This document shows positions 50,988 through 63,400 of a stretch of 64,000 nucleotides of DNA, piece after piece. Position 1 is the stretch's first letter. Each line of letters opens with the position of its first letter. The stretch is from Haemonchus contortus (Eukaryota; Nematoda; Chromadorea; Rhabditida; Trichostrongylidae), in NCBI GenBank assembly GCA_000469685.2, contig LS997567.1:38839005-38903004 (forward strand), in the 5' to 3' direction. Both the position numbers and the translations under genes were made by a program. Below the pieces are notes generated by a model, which was not told the origin of the DNA, did no database searches, and saw only the letters and a program-made list of their open reading frames with translations.

Positions 50988-51509
50988 GAGTTTGGCCGAC
51001 TAGTAGGCGGAAATAAGATGTTTCAGCAGCAAGTGAAAGCACACAGAAGCTAAAACACACACAAAGAAGTTGGATTTATGTGTTTATTAGATTAGTGTAC
51101 CGGTCAGTTGCCAAAACAAGAAAATAAAATTGTGATTGGAGAACATTCGACTGACTTTAACAAGAAACCGAAGAGAACCAAGCAAACTGAGAAAAACCAG
51201 ATGAAAAAGAAGAAATTGAGAAAGTGTGAGGATTTATTTATTTAGATTGAGCGAACTTGGATGTAAACCGTTTCCTAAACTGTTAGATTTACATAGAACG
51301 GTGGAAAGAGGCAGCCGCGTGACAGCCCTCATGAGTACAATTACATCATGGACACCAGAGGAAATCGAATATGTTCATCACGAACATTTCCAGGAGGGTT
51401 CAAGGTTAGGGCAGGTGTACTTAAAAAGTGGTTATCGATTCCAATCTACGTATAATATTCCACAATACAGTGCAGTTTTGAAATATCCACAGTATCGATT
51501 CGATACTTA

Positions 51510-52034
51510 CAGTAGCGCTCAAAAGTGTTCGGTGAAATGCATTGACGCTTTTTTGTTCATAACTTTTTTCTCAGTAGACTAAATCGCGCCAAATTTGGAT
51601 ATGTTTAACTAGAGCATATTTCACCCTACCCAACACTATTTGACTGCAAAGCTGCAATACCCACAGGTAGAGTAAGGTGTTTGTTGCGGTAGCACATTTT
51701 GCTAAAACTAAAGTTGTTGACTTCTGCACTTATTCGCACCTTATGTGCGTTTTTCTCATCTATTGTGATCGGCGTTACCGCTCGTACACTTTTGACATCA
51801 TAAAAAGGAAAGAGATTCTGGAAGGACCATCATCTGTACTTTAGTCGATTTTATTTTCATGCCTTTTGTAACATCTGGAACATGATCAGATTGTAGGTTA
51901 ATAGTGGTAAATATGCACAATACACCCACGCTCCAAATATAGAAATTTCGCTTGAATAGATCCAGTAGGAATGAAGTTACGACTGAAAAGTACGGCTGAA
52001 GAGCCATTTCACCGAAGACTTTTGAGCGCTACTG
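51510..52034. mobile_element. 525-bp TA-flanked inverted-repeat element (Tc1/mariner-type MITE)
   Basis: The left end CAGTAGCGCTCAAAAGT continues to about 30 bp with a near-identical inverted copy at the right end (ACTTTTGAGCGCTACTG). TA stands at both borders (51508-51509, 52035-52036), the target duplication of Tc1/mariner elements. The interior has no recognisable transposase. A 69-codon minus-strand frame (52007-51798) is hydrophobic and unassigned. Confidence 0.75.
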
Positions 52035-52109
52035 TACATATCTGGAAACGAGTAAGAAATTAGAAGAGTAGTTTCAACTATTTGGCTAAAACAACTACTA
52101 ATATTCTGA

Positions 52110-52310
52110 GAAAGTCGAATGCGGCCCGCATCCCCAAACGGCATTTATCAGCGCCAGAAGACTTTATCGCTTATCCTTTACTATCAGAGATGAAGGTGGT
52201 GTAGTGGCATTGGTGCACTATTACACACGCATCATGCGAGGATCGAATCTCGGATCGATACTCGCCCAGGCTTACGAAGGATTCTACCCCTCAGGTGCGG
52301 CGTTATTGTT
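52110..52310 (+). repeat. tRNA-derived SINE-like repeat, rearranged copy 6
   Basis: A tail fragment (GTCGAATGCGGCCCGCATCC, 52114-52190) is followed directly by a head fragment (GGTGGTGTAGTGGCATTGG, B box GGATCGAATCTC, from 52195). The order is tail then head, as if two copies stood head-to-tail and lost their middle parts. Confidence 0.55.
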
Positions 52311-52547
52311 ACTTTATTTTATTTTTATTAGGAACCATTTTTATTACTACCACTACTAAATTGTTTGAACGCTACCAGTCACACTATCCAATTGCCAGAC
52401 GGTCAACGCAGACACTGTATAATAGACGTCATCACTCGCCCAAGCCTACGGTAACGTAACGTATGGCTTTTACAAGTACAGTGGAAACCGTGAAATTATG
52501 GGAGAAATAGTAGTGAAAAACAAAACCAGAACAAGAAGTAATTCAAT

Positions 52548-53036
52548 TTAAAAAAGTACATCCCGCCCGACGTACAAAAAATTTGGGCGAACTTCTTTCA
52601 CTGAAATTTGTAGGAGATATGAAATTGTGAGGACTGATTTCAAATGATTTTTTGCGATGTTGAAGTCCAGCTTTTCGGGAATTAACCGTTTTTTACAAGA
52701 AAAATATAGTGGGATCAGTGAAGCTTCATATTCAATGCTAAGAAATGTAAAGTCTGAGTCTGGGAGGTGGCACTGGCGAGCTTCAAGCTCTCCAGTAATG
52801 AATTTCAGGTCGAGACCCTTCTTGCGTAAACAGAACGCGAAATTAATATTGGAGAGTGTGGGAATTACTCGATCTTGCGAAGTTTTTATCAGCGAGCTAA
52901 TATTTTCCAGCGGTGGAATAATAAAATCTTCTTCCAATACAAAATCCCCACACGAATAGCAACTTGAGCAGGTCCTACAGGGAAACAGTTGAGGGAAAAT
53001 CGAGGGAAAATCGAAGAAAATCAAAAATGTGAACAA
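52548..53036 (-). other. 162-codon open frame, unassigned
   Basis: Second longest open frame in the window, with balanced composition (for example FVLEEDFIIPPLENISSLIK). The opposite strand is open over 100 codons of the same stretch. No introns, known motif or acceptor near the start were found. It could be an exon of an unrecognised gene or part of a repeat. Confidence 0.2.
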
Positions 53037-53666
53037 ATTTTTAGAGAGGATGCTCTAGTCGTGCCCCGCATGTTCTTCTTCTGTGGGTAAATTTGCTACA
53101 AGCTTCCCCTGTCAACCAGAAGCTCTTCAGGGCCACCATCTCTACGACCCTGTCTTCGCCTTTCTCTTCATTCTATTCTGCTAACTTGTGGGTGGGCCAG
53201 TTCTCCAGGACGTTTTGGTATTTCTTCTGAATCACTGAATGGTTCCCAGCCATGAGAACTACTCAGCTATTACTGCCTTTCATCAGTATGACGACTGTAT
53301 GCCAGAGATCACTCATATTAGGATTAGAGTCGTGCAATCTCCTGGAACCCATGACAACACACATTTATGAGGGCAATGAGTATGCCTAAGAATTATTGAA
53401 CGGAGATTATAGTACGTCCCAATAAGCACAGCTTTCGTAAACTAACTGGTTACCTTCGACGGCTTTGATTGAGAGGCCTGTGTCCACAAGTGGAATTCCT
53501 AGACTGTATTTGAATAGGCCATGATATAATGGGCTACGAAATCACACGATCATGCTTTCGGCTTATGGCCAGGAAGAAAATCTGAACGTTCCAGAATTGA
53601 ATCTAAGCAAAGAGAAGGCAGAATTCGTTGGAACCATTTGTTCAAAACTTATTATTTTTTAGGGGG

Positions 53667-53955
53667 ACGTGGTGTGGTAGCAAGTGGCGCACTACCTCTA
53701 ACTCATGGGTTTGAATCCCGGCCCAATATCCGCCTAGGCTAACCAAGCCTTCTATCCCCACGAGATCCTTCAATTGGTACCAGACTCGTCTAGGAAGATA
53801 AAGGCAGGACTTTTGGATCGACTTCGACTACTGCAAATCATTGTATAGACCACATATTCATTCAAACTGCCACTACTATTCTGAATGGAAGTCGAATGAG
53901 GGGCGCATACCAGAAGGCCATTGATTAACGCTTGAAGGCTATCCTTCGATCTATG
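53667..53955 (+). repeat. tRNA-derived SINE-like repeat, copy 7
   Basis: The head GTGGTGTGGTAGCAAGTGGC is followed by the B box GGTTTGAATCCC, CCAAGCCTTCTATCC, GGTACCAGACTCGTCTAGGA, GAATGGAAGTCGAATG and a GGGGCGCAT tail. Full length by comparison with copies 4 and 5. Confidence 0.68.
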
Positions 53956-55040
53956 GTAAAAACAGCAAAAACGAAAACTTTGATTGGAAGTGAATGTTGG
54001 AGGAGAAACTGAAGAAGATTCAGTATGATGGATCCCAAACAGGGTCTGTGACAAAAAGAAGACCAGCATTGAATAGGTTTTTTTTCGAAAATTCAACACG
54101 GTTCTTTGGTTGAGTGAAACCGTTGAGGACGAGTTCGATAACCTTGGCCAAACGTTGGAACGGACAGAACAGCTGTAGAGCTGCTTCTATTCCATTCGAC
54201 TGTATAGTCAGAAGAGAGGACTATGAGTAAGAGAAATAAGAAGCTGAGTAAGTGGTAGTAATCATAATAGCTTGAACGACTCAATCACGACGCAAGTGAA
54301 AAATTCCCCCCGAAACAATTCCAACTACTCCAGTAAGTACTCCGAGAAAGTTTACTCGAAAAGCAAGATATCAGTAGGTGCCAAGGAATCAATACAGAAT
54401 GAAATTTCTGAAAGTAACGTTTCATTCTGGGATATTCGGAGGAGACGTCGCGTTGCTTCCAACAAGGAAATTGCCTCGACGACGTCAGCGATATCTCAAC
54501 GACTACGTAGACGGATCGCAAAATTTTACGGTGGTTTCTTACTTGGGAGTAGGGTTCCCTTACTGCTCAGATAATTAGCTTGGTAACGATAAAAATATGG
54601 CAAAAAAAAATCGATAATTCAAGATCCTGGTACACGCCATGCACGCAAATTTCATTCAAGAACGTAGTGACGCTTGAAGGTTCCATGAAATACTCTGACG
54701 AGAAGCTCAGACGAGATTGATGACAATTAAGAAGCCCTGAAGGAGGAATCGGGCAGTAATTGATCGTTGGACCGTGTATGCAGCAGCTGGCCCGCCTGTT
54801 CACATTCCTCTTAAGCTCATATAATTACGACAGATATCATTTAATATTCGTCTAGATCATTAGAGGGGTGATCAAACGGGAGAGAAGGAAAATAAGCAGA
54901 AATAAATAAATAAATAACAATAATAGGGTTCACGAGTATGACATAAAGTATTTTAGAATAATTATCACAATGTCGCAGTGCTGAAGGCGTTAGACACCTT
55001 ATTCTTCACCAGCGCCGTTCCCCTTCCACCTAACTCTCTC

Positions 55041-55066
55041 CCTCCCCCCCCCTCCCCCCCCCCCCC
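55041..55066 (+). repeat. C-rich low-complexity tract
   Basis: Runs of C broken by two T. Confidence 0.85.
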
Positions 55067-56551
55067 TCATACAGTTTTCGAGGAGCTACTAGTTGGCACT
55101 ATACTTGTTTAATTTACTGAATCCTTTCCAAGGACGAACATCTATCTTGCAAAGCCGATAATGTGTCAAATGACTTCTAAGGCATGACAACGTATAGATT
55201 CGTGATATTTAATAAAATGGGAATCTATTTTTAAGAAACAACTTTTTCTTTTATGTATAAGTTACATATTTGATACTTTATAGTTGGCTTGAAAAGATAA
55301 TATAGTTCAAAGTTCGATTCCAATGCTCAAGCTGTGGTTGTTGGCCTGTTCGAAAGCCTGAGGTAATGAAAAAAACAGAAATCGATAGTAGGTAAGCAGT
55401 AAATGGAATTGGAGGATTAAGCAAATAAATAAACAAGTAGGAGATAAATTATTAACCAGGAACCGACACAGAACATCAAATATGACTACGAAGCCCAATA
55501 AAACCTATTGACATTTTGTCCATGATAAACCCTCAGATATAATCATCAATGATCAACACTTATTATGGCGTATCACTCGTTCTGACATAGACGTCATACT
55601 GGTAATAATTTGTAGTGTTGACGTGGATAACAGCCATTACTTCCGTAATTGGATTATAGTTTGACTCCATCGAGCTTATCCTCCAAAAGGATTCAATATA
55701 AGCCTAAGTAAGAGAAGGGAAATTGTGGGACCCTTGACTGGGAAAAAACCCTGAAACTCATTCAAATTAGGGCACAAGAGGTGAAATAATAGAAAGTAAT
55801 TACCAGTAACTCTTTGTACGAGCAGGAACAGAACTTAAGTAAGGCTTAGTCACAAAATGAAATGAAAGAAGACGTTTTTCGAGTAACAAATCAGTTATGC
55901 AGATAACCGACTTCAAGGAAAGTGCGTAGAGCTGCCTGCATGAGTTCGACGGCGATACAATTTAGTTTGCTATCTGAAAAACGTGCAAAACTGCAATGGA
56001 ATTTTACGTGAATAGACTGACGCCATTCTTTATCGCATTCCATTACTATACTCCCCTCAAAGTTAATGGGAAATCAGTAATCAGCACATGCCGGAATGAG
56101 CTCATAACGTCGCCACTATTCTCTTTTGCATAACAACAAGAAAAGCGGAAAAGTGCAGGATCAAGTGCATATACTCTGAATAGACTACAACTAACACGGG
56201 CTTTGTCAGAATTGTCCCTTTTTTCATTTTCTTACACTTTTAGCTCTGCTCTCCGAACAGTTTTTTTCATTTTCACTCTTTTGCAGAATGACGCAAACAA
56301 TTAGGTGACGCAAAAGATTTGTTTTTCATAACGCGTGGCTCACGTCCTCCCCTGTCGTCGATCAATCATTTCTCAGTTTTGCTCGCAAGTAGTGATTGGC
56401 AAAAATAGTAACAGCGACTGACTGAAACGCATGAGATGAAAGCTGTCGAGAAGGGATTGATCTGATTGGCAGCTTGCCCTGGGCTTATACATAGGAAGAT
56501 GAGGACAACAAAGGTAATGAAATTCTCATCCTTTTTGACATACCTTTTGAC

Positions 56552-56795
56552 GGGTGTGGTGCAGTAGGGCCGAAAATGTCGCGTCGCGGCGAGAGAGGCG
56601 CCGCGCGCGAAGGAATGTAGCAGAATGCAGCAGGCAGGAACAAAAGAATCAACACTAAAATCATGGCAGAAGTAATAATCGTATAGCAACTGAGCTGTAT
56701 GAAGAACGCTAGAACTGTTATAACGAGGCAAATGGTCCGCGACAGCCGCGTGCGGCCGGTCGATTGCACAAAACCGCTCCTACTGCTCGTTTCCC
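56552..56795 (+). repeat. Dispersed repeat family B, copy 2
   Basis: GGGTGTGGTGCAGTAGGGCC is followed by GTCGCGTCGCGGCGAGAGAG, GAACGCTAGAACTGTTATAA, and GGTCCGCGACAGCCGCGTGC at the far end. Very similar to the copy at 60.2 kb. Confidence 0.68.
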
Positions 56796-59700
56796 CTTTT
56801 TGACCTTTTCTGGGATGCGCCATGTTCTCGTATTCCACCAAGCCAGTATTGAAACCGGCTTTTCATAGCATTTTGAACAAGAAATGAACTGCAGGAGCCT
56901 GTGACTGTTCAAGACAGCGTTATTTTTCTGCTAAATTGCGCACTACATAGCTGACCCCAATGAGTCTAGCAGAATAGTGCCAATCCAGAACGGAGAGGAT
57001 TCGATCTGCCCTTATCGTGTGCCTGGTTCTTGCACCTTTTACCAATATTTCGTTTCGTTGCGAGGTCTATGAACCAAAACTCATTCTAAAGGAATGTCAA
57101 CAAAGACAAATATGAACAATTGTCTTTGATAAACAGTCAAGAAGCATTCAGATCAAACATTAGATTCCATGGAGCCTTCAATTTTCTACGAAGCTCGGGA
57201 ACAGTTAGGTTACTGGTTACCTAACAGGATCTGAGGCAGTAACCTCAGAGGCATAGAATCATGAAGTGAAAAAAAAAGAAAAAGAGCAGGGCTCGATCGA
57301 AAGGGTCACCGCCAAGCGTTACAGCGGGCTTCTCTTACTTTTCATCGACAATTAGCGCTAGGTAATTAGTTGCCTAATCACATAATCTCCCGTAATTGGT
57401 AACAATTATCATAGATTACTATGTAGTAAAAAACGAGAAAATGATAATAGCATGTAATCAAGAGCATTAGAAAGGTGTCTGATGAAGTTACTGATTGAGA
57501 TTACTTTTCTTTGTTATTCTCAGAAACAATCAGAGATCAAATGCCATTTGCGCTTGTTTGAAAAGGTCACTGAAGCATAGTAGAAGGTAATTTAATTACT
57601 AGTAACCAGTCAATAGGCGGCATTCCTTAATGGCGATTTCATATGTTGCGCACGAAACAAAGTAGTGGGTTGGAAAACGGATGACACACTAACAAAAATC
57701 ACCAGTCGTGTTCATTATCAATAAGTAATCCCATTTATCACATGGTACAAGCAGAAACGAGAGCAGTGTAACGAGAATCATTTATTACTATTACTATTCC
57801 TATTAATAATACAATTATCACTAGTATTATTACTACTATAACTATTAAATATATTCACAAGTCAACAATATTGTAAGTTGCAACTAGGTCTACAGCTAAA
57901 CGAAAGATCTCACTGAGGTCCATTTACGCTGATTATCGCTTTTGACGCTTTGATAAAGATTATCCTCATCACAGAGGAGCGACACTAGGCCGCAGGGCCA
58001 GCTCAGAGAAGATTTAGCCTTTGCCCCCATTTTCCTTCGTTCACAGTGAAATCCATCCCACTCACTTGAGCTCATGAAAGGGCCTAGACTCTTTTTCATG
58101 AAATTTTTGCTCCACATAAGCTCAGTGTTGATCCGATCTGCCCTTTTAAAATAAGCCATTCATTGGATTCCCATCCAGGGAATTGCAACGGGATTGAATG
58201 AGTTTTTGGCTTCTACTCTTCGACGACTAAATTCCAAATAGTGCACCGCAATTACTTCAAATTAAGGCAACAGGAAGCTAACAAAGTTTTCACATAAAAA
58301 GTAATTTACTAGTGGGAGAGAAGTATCAAAAACTGTGGTAGGGAGCCATGTTTTCCGATTGGACCATCACCATCATAGACCATCAACTAGGGATTAAGTT
58401 TTTTTGAGTTACGATTTGGTTTTTCCTACCTCATCTTCACATTGAACTGACCCCTCAAGAAAGATTTACAAAATTTCTTTTTTTCATAATGGAAGTATGT
58501 AATACACAAGTATATCTTGCAATCAGATGAGATTGCAAGTGATCGAAAGCAACTAGAAACCGATGGCTCTCTCATAATTCCAGTGTACGAAAGTAGTAAC
58601 GAATTTTCAAATGTATTTCTTAAATACTACTTCCCAAAGAGGAGTTATAGGGTAGTCGTATGACAATTTGAAGAAATTGGCCGGATGCCTGGCTTTTATT
58701 TGGATTAGTCACTTCCAAACAACTGTACGTTATTGCATATATCGTCGTTCACAGTGCAGAGCGACCACAGGGATCAGAAAAAGGGAAAACAAAAAAGGAA
58801 ATACTCCGAAAAAGCACGAGCAGTTCGAAAAACATAAAAAAACTGGATGTAAAGTGAAAAACGTAAGAGTAACATATAAAAACAAAGGCAAATCCACGAA
58901 AAAACCCTCAGAAAGTGTACCCCCTATTTTGATAGATGGCCTGAGGCAACAAAATTTCTATTGACATGGAAAGGTGAGAGTTAGAACACTATGCAACTGG
59001 GTGAGTACGGCTAGGGGACCAGTAAAGCGACAGTGACACTACTGCAGCTGAAAGTGGGCTTCTACTAAGGAGGGTGAAAGGAGTGAGAACGATCGAAAGC
59101 GTCGCCTCTCCTATATTTTTTGTAAAAAAAAAAACGAAGTTAACACTTTGCAACAATTCATCTTCTTCACACCTAGCATAAAATCAGGACGACAAGGGTT
59201 AGGATCTTCACTGGTTTACATGGGATTGGAGTCAAAAACGTGAGCACCTTTTCAGTGCGAGCGGTCGCGTAGCAGCTTGGGTAGGGTATTAGATCCAGAA
59301 GTGGTTCGTACTGTACTTCTGTACTTTCTTCCGAGCCATTTTCACTTTCATCGGTTCCTTCCCGTTTGCAAGGCATTTCAGAGCTTTGAAAATATCGTAA
59401 TCCCCCGTTTTTTTATAATTCTGGTCAGTGAGATGTTCTAGTCTCGTTACAGATCGTATCAGTGGCCAAGGATATAGCCCTTCCAATCACAAGGATGCCC
59501 AAGACCAGGTACAAGAGTAGGGAGATAACATAGCTTCAAGAGCAAGAATATATCATTTCAGAATGCTCTACTTCAAAGCAATAGCAGAAGCAGTAAAAAT
59601 CTAAGCTACCCTATGATAATCCGATATAAGCAAGGATAAAAATCGCTATTAAGTAGTAAAGTCGTTAGTCGCTGTTAAGATAAACGGTAGGAAGTTATTC

Positions 59701-60189
59701 ACGCAACAAAATTCACTACGACCATGGCCAACGATTCGAGTGAAACATTTGTTACAAACCAGAAAAACAAAAAAAATTAAAAGATGGGAAAATTCGTGAT
59801 CAAAAATGATACGCTTTTCCCACACCGTCGGTCTAGATCACATTAGCGACAATAAATTTTGTAATAAACCAAAGTGATTTCGTAAAATAATACAATATTT
59901 TTCACAATAACAATCGCGAAAAGGGAAATATTCGATGTATACGCAATAAGTACAAACGCAAATAACGGCTTTAATGGTGCTGACATAAAATGTCCGGGCC
60001 CTTGAAAAAACCCTTTGTAATGACCTTCGAAAAAGCTTTCATATCACTTAGTGACAACGTCGGAGGTGGCGATGAGGAGTTTGCTTGAAAAGCACTAACC
60101 AGTACATTGTGCAACCCAAATTTCTCCGTTCTTTCATGTGAAAAGTAATAGAGCGAGTGTTGCACCGAGTAAAATAGGTGACAGCCACA

Positions 60190-60440
60190 GGTGTGGTGCA
60201 GTAGGAACGAAATGGTCGCGTCGCGGCGAGAGAGACGTCGTGCGCGAAGGAATGTAGGAATGCAGCAGCAAGTAAGAAATACAGGAACAAAAGAAATATC
60301 GGCAGAATCATGCCAAAGTAATAATCGCATAGCGATTGAGCTGTATGAAGAATGCTAGAACTGTTATAATGAGGCAAATGGTCCGCGACAGCCGCGTGCG
60401 ATCGATCACACAAAACCGTTCCCACTGCCTGTCTCCCGAC
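60190..60440 (+). repeat. Dispersed repeat family B, copy 3
   Basis: GGTGTGGTGCAGTAGGAACG is followed by GGTCGCGTCGCGGCGAGAGA, GAATGCTAGAACTGTTATAA and GGTCCGCGACAGCCGCGTGC. About 250 bp; same orientation as the 56.6-kb copy. Confidence 0.68.
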
Positions 60441-63400
60441 AGCCACTAGAGGCGAGATCAGAGTAATACCCTCGAACACAAAGAAATTTTCCAGTTTCAA
60501 TCCCATCATTGCGTATGTTCCCGGAAATATAAGGCCTTTATTGCCATGATGACATAGAATGGGTAACGAAACTTCTCCCCTATCGCGGCATTCTCCCTTG
60601 CGGCATGCGGCAAATGTCAGTGCAATTACCGTACTCCCGCCTATCGATAGGACGCGGAATTTTTCGTTGATTGCCTTGCTTTTTCATTGGATTTTATCGT
60701 TTTTTCTTCTGTTTCTTTTAAGTTTTCATGTTTATTAGACTTGATTAATTAGAATGACCCCTCCTATATGAACGACGATCAATACCGCACCGGAATTGAA
60801 AAGAGCGGCCAGCCAATTCAAATAATTAAAGGACTCCCTACCTCACAAATTGCGCGCTCCAGTCTTCCATCGCAGTCCTGCGATAGGCGGCGGGTGCGGC
60901 GTGTGCGACGCCGTGTTAGGGGAGAAGTTCACGGACCCACATAGAATGAAGGATGGGTAAAGCGATTGCCCTTCACTTTGCAACAAATCGCCATAGAAAA
61001 AGCCGACGAGTCAAAACAAATTATTATTTCGGTTACTGGATGAATTATTGATTTTCTAATCTGGAAACCTAGTAAAGGAAAAAGTCGATGAAATGAACTC
61101 CGAGCTGGATTTTTTGGCAACGGGGCCTATGGTCCACGAGAATTCGTTCTATGGCGAAAATGACAGCATCACAAAAAAAAGTAATGAAAGTAAAAAAAAA
61201 GTAAAAAAGTTGAGACTCGAGAACAAAACCAAAAAGTATGTTCATCTGGACATGACAGAGTAAAAGCAATAACTGATTACTGTTCAGGCTACTGCTGTTA
61301 ATCCGGAAGAAAAGCTCTTATTGGATTTTGTCGAGGTCGTTCAAGCATCCCGTCATTTTGAGTGGAATTCTAGCGCGTGGCACGTCTTGTGAGATTTATT
61401 AATGCCAATCCCATTACCCTTCATCCTTGTACTAGTAAAAACGTTGTGTAGCAACAGGTCAGTTTGAACCAGTCCAGAACAGAGTCCACGTGAAAAGCAT
61501 GCTACTGGAGAATTTGGCAGCGGAACCCGATAGTATTGCTGGAAACGATTCATCCCAAAAAACGCTTATATCCGGATGATGGTCGAAGAGGAATGGAGCG
61601 AAACGCGGATGCACACGAAATGAAAGACAATATGTGGACATTTTAGCGGCGACAATTACTCACAGACGCATGTGTCAGCAGTGTCAGCCTACGGCTTGTC
61701 CCCCCTCTGAACGAACATGTGGGTTAACCATCCGGCCGAGCCGCTGGGAACATGAAAAATACGAGAGGATCCGATTCAATATCATTTCCTGATGTTCCCG
61801 AGTATCATCAATCACGATCGACGTCAATTCTGACAAGGGCTCGTCATAATATCCCATCTCTACTTGATGAATGCGACAAATTCCGAGTAAATGGACAGGG
61901 TCCAAAAAAAAATTCAATTATAAGCTTCAAAAAATCAAATGAAAAAAAGCCATTATGAAATTTTCAATAGTCAAATCCATTATTACAAAGGCCCCCACGG
62001 ACAATTGTAGAAATACACGGCCCGCCCGGATGGCTCAGCCACGGAAGCCCTACCTCGAGCGGAACCGGAGGTATCTGCCATGCCGCTGCCCTTGATCAAT
62101 GGCTGCTTGACTAATGTGGCTTTCTATTGCCGACGGCCACGTGACCAGACTTCGGCCAAATTGTAGGAGTTTAAGCCCCTGCCTTAAAAATATCTTCTTA
62201 TAACCCTCTCCGAAAGGACTGGACTCAAAATAGAGTCCGTGTACGAGTTTTCTCGGTAAGAGCTCTCTTTGACTCATTCCAGACCTCCCTGAGAGAAGCC
62301 TTCCCACATCATCAAAAATTGATGAGAGTACGACGCGTTCCGCGAACAGATTTGTCAATACTGCATACTTAAGAAGATTTGCGAATTCCATAGCACCATC
62401 GATCCAGTTTATTGCAAAGGATAAGGGGAAACTAGGTGGATGGGAAGAGAGGGAAGTGGGAAGGCGCTCTCGAGAAACATACCTGAGCCCTGGCTAATCC
62501 TGTTATTCACCCCCATAGCCATAGTTTTCCTGGCATTATACGCTCAAGCATGAAAATGACGGGTCTTGGATGAGAATGTTTTGCATGGGTGGCTGGTAAG
62601 AATTTCGAGGAGGAAAGTTATGGGAAAATGTGTAACACACAGTAAATGAAGTAAGTAGTCTGTCGAGTAAGAAATAAACTTGAAAGAGGGACCACCTCAA
62701 TTTAAATAACAGACGCCAAAACTTTTTTCGCCTACGATTTTCCATTTCTCATTTTAGCTCCCACGGAAAAGTTTACGTTCTAATAATTTTACCAGGCATA
62801 GACATTATTTGTCTATAGAATCTATCGGTGTACTGTACTTTTAAAAATCGGGGTTTTATTAATTAGGCAACACCGGAAGAACTTGTGTCTCTTTAAATTG
62901 CCATGTCTACAGTCAGGCCCATATATGATAAAAAAAAGACTGTTCCACGTGAAACTGCCTGAAGCTCTAGACCTAATTCATATGATGGTCTGATGTCCGC
63001 CGAAAAACACCTAGGACCAAGTTCAAGTATAAATTTCACCTTCTTTTGGGGTAAGGAGGAGGGGTTCCAAATTTCGTCCCCATGGACAAATACTCTGTTC
63101 TGGAAATGCTTCAAAAAAAAGTTTACTGCTATGATCCAACGCCTCAGGCAACAAAAATCTCATTTATTCAGCTATCCAACAAAAAGAAAAGAGCGGAACA
63201 GAGAGTAAGTGAGGAGACGTCTGCGCCAAGGCTCTGAACACTCAAAATAAACAGAGTAGCGTTTACTTATGAGATTACTAACCAAGAATGCGGGATAACT
63301 TGATAGCAACATTAGATTCAGAAAAAAGAGGAAGCAGCTGAAGATACCCCCGATTCATTCCATTACCATTAAGTGGGCCAAAAAAGAAGAGGAAATGACG

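Larger units (their letters stand above)
47058..51507. other. Intergenic, purine-rich on +
   Basis: Low-complexity tracts (G13, CTAA, ATAATA) and short frames only. Confidence 0.5.

Noticed and set aside
57896..58159. 87-codon minus frame starting MAYFKRADRINTELMW
   Set aside because: It contains a GTGAGT donor and could be a first exon, but no partner exon was found.
62023..62044. A-box-like GGATGGCTCAGCCACGG resembling a tRNA 5' part
   Set aside because: No B box at the expected distance and no cloverleaf; also inside an open minus frame.
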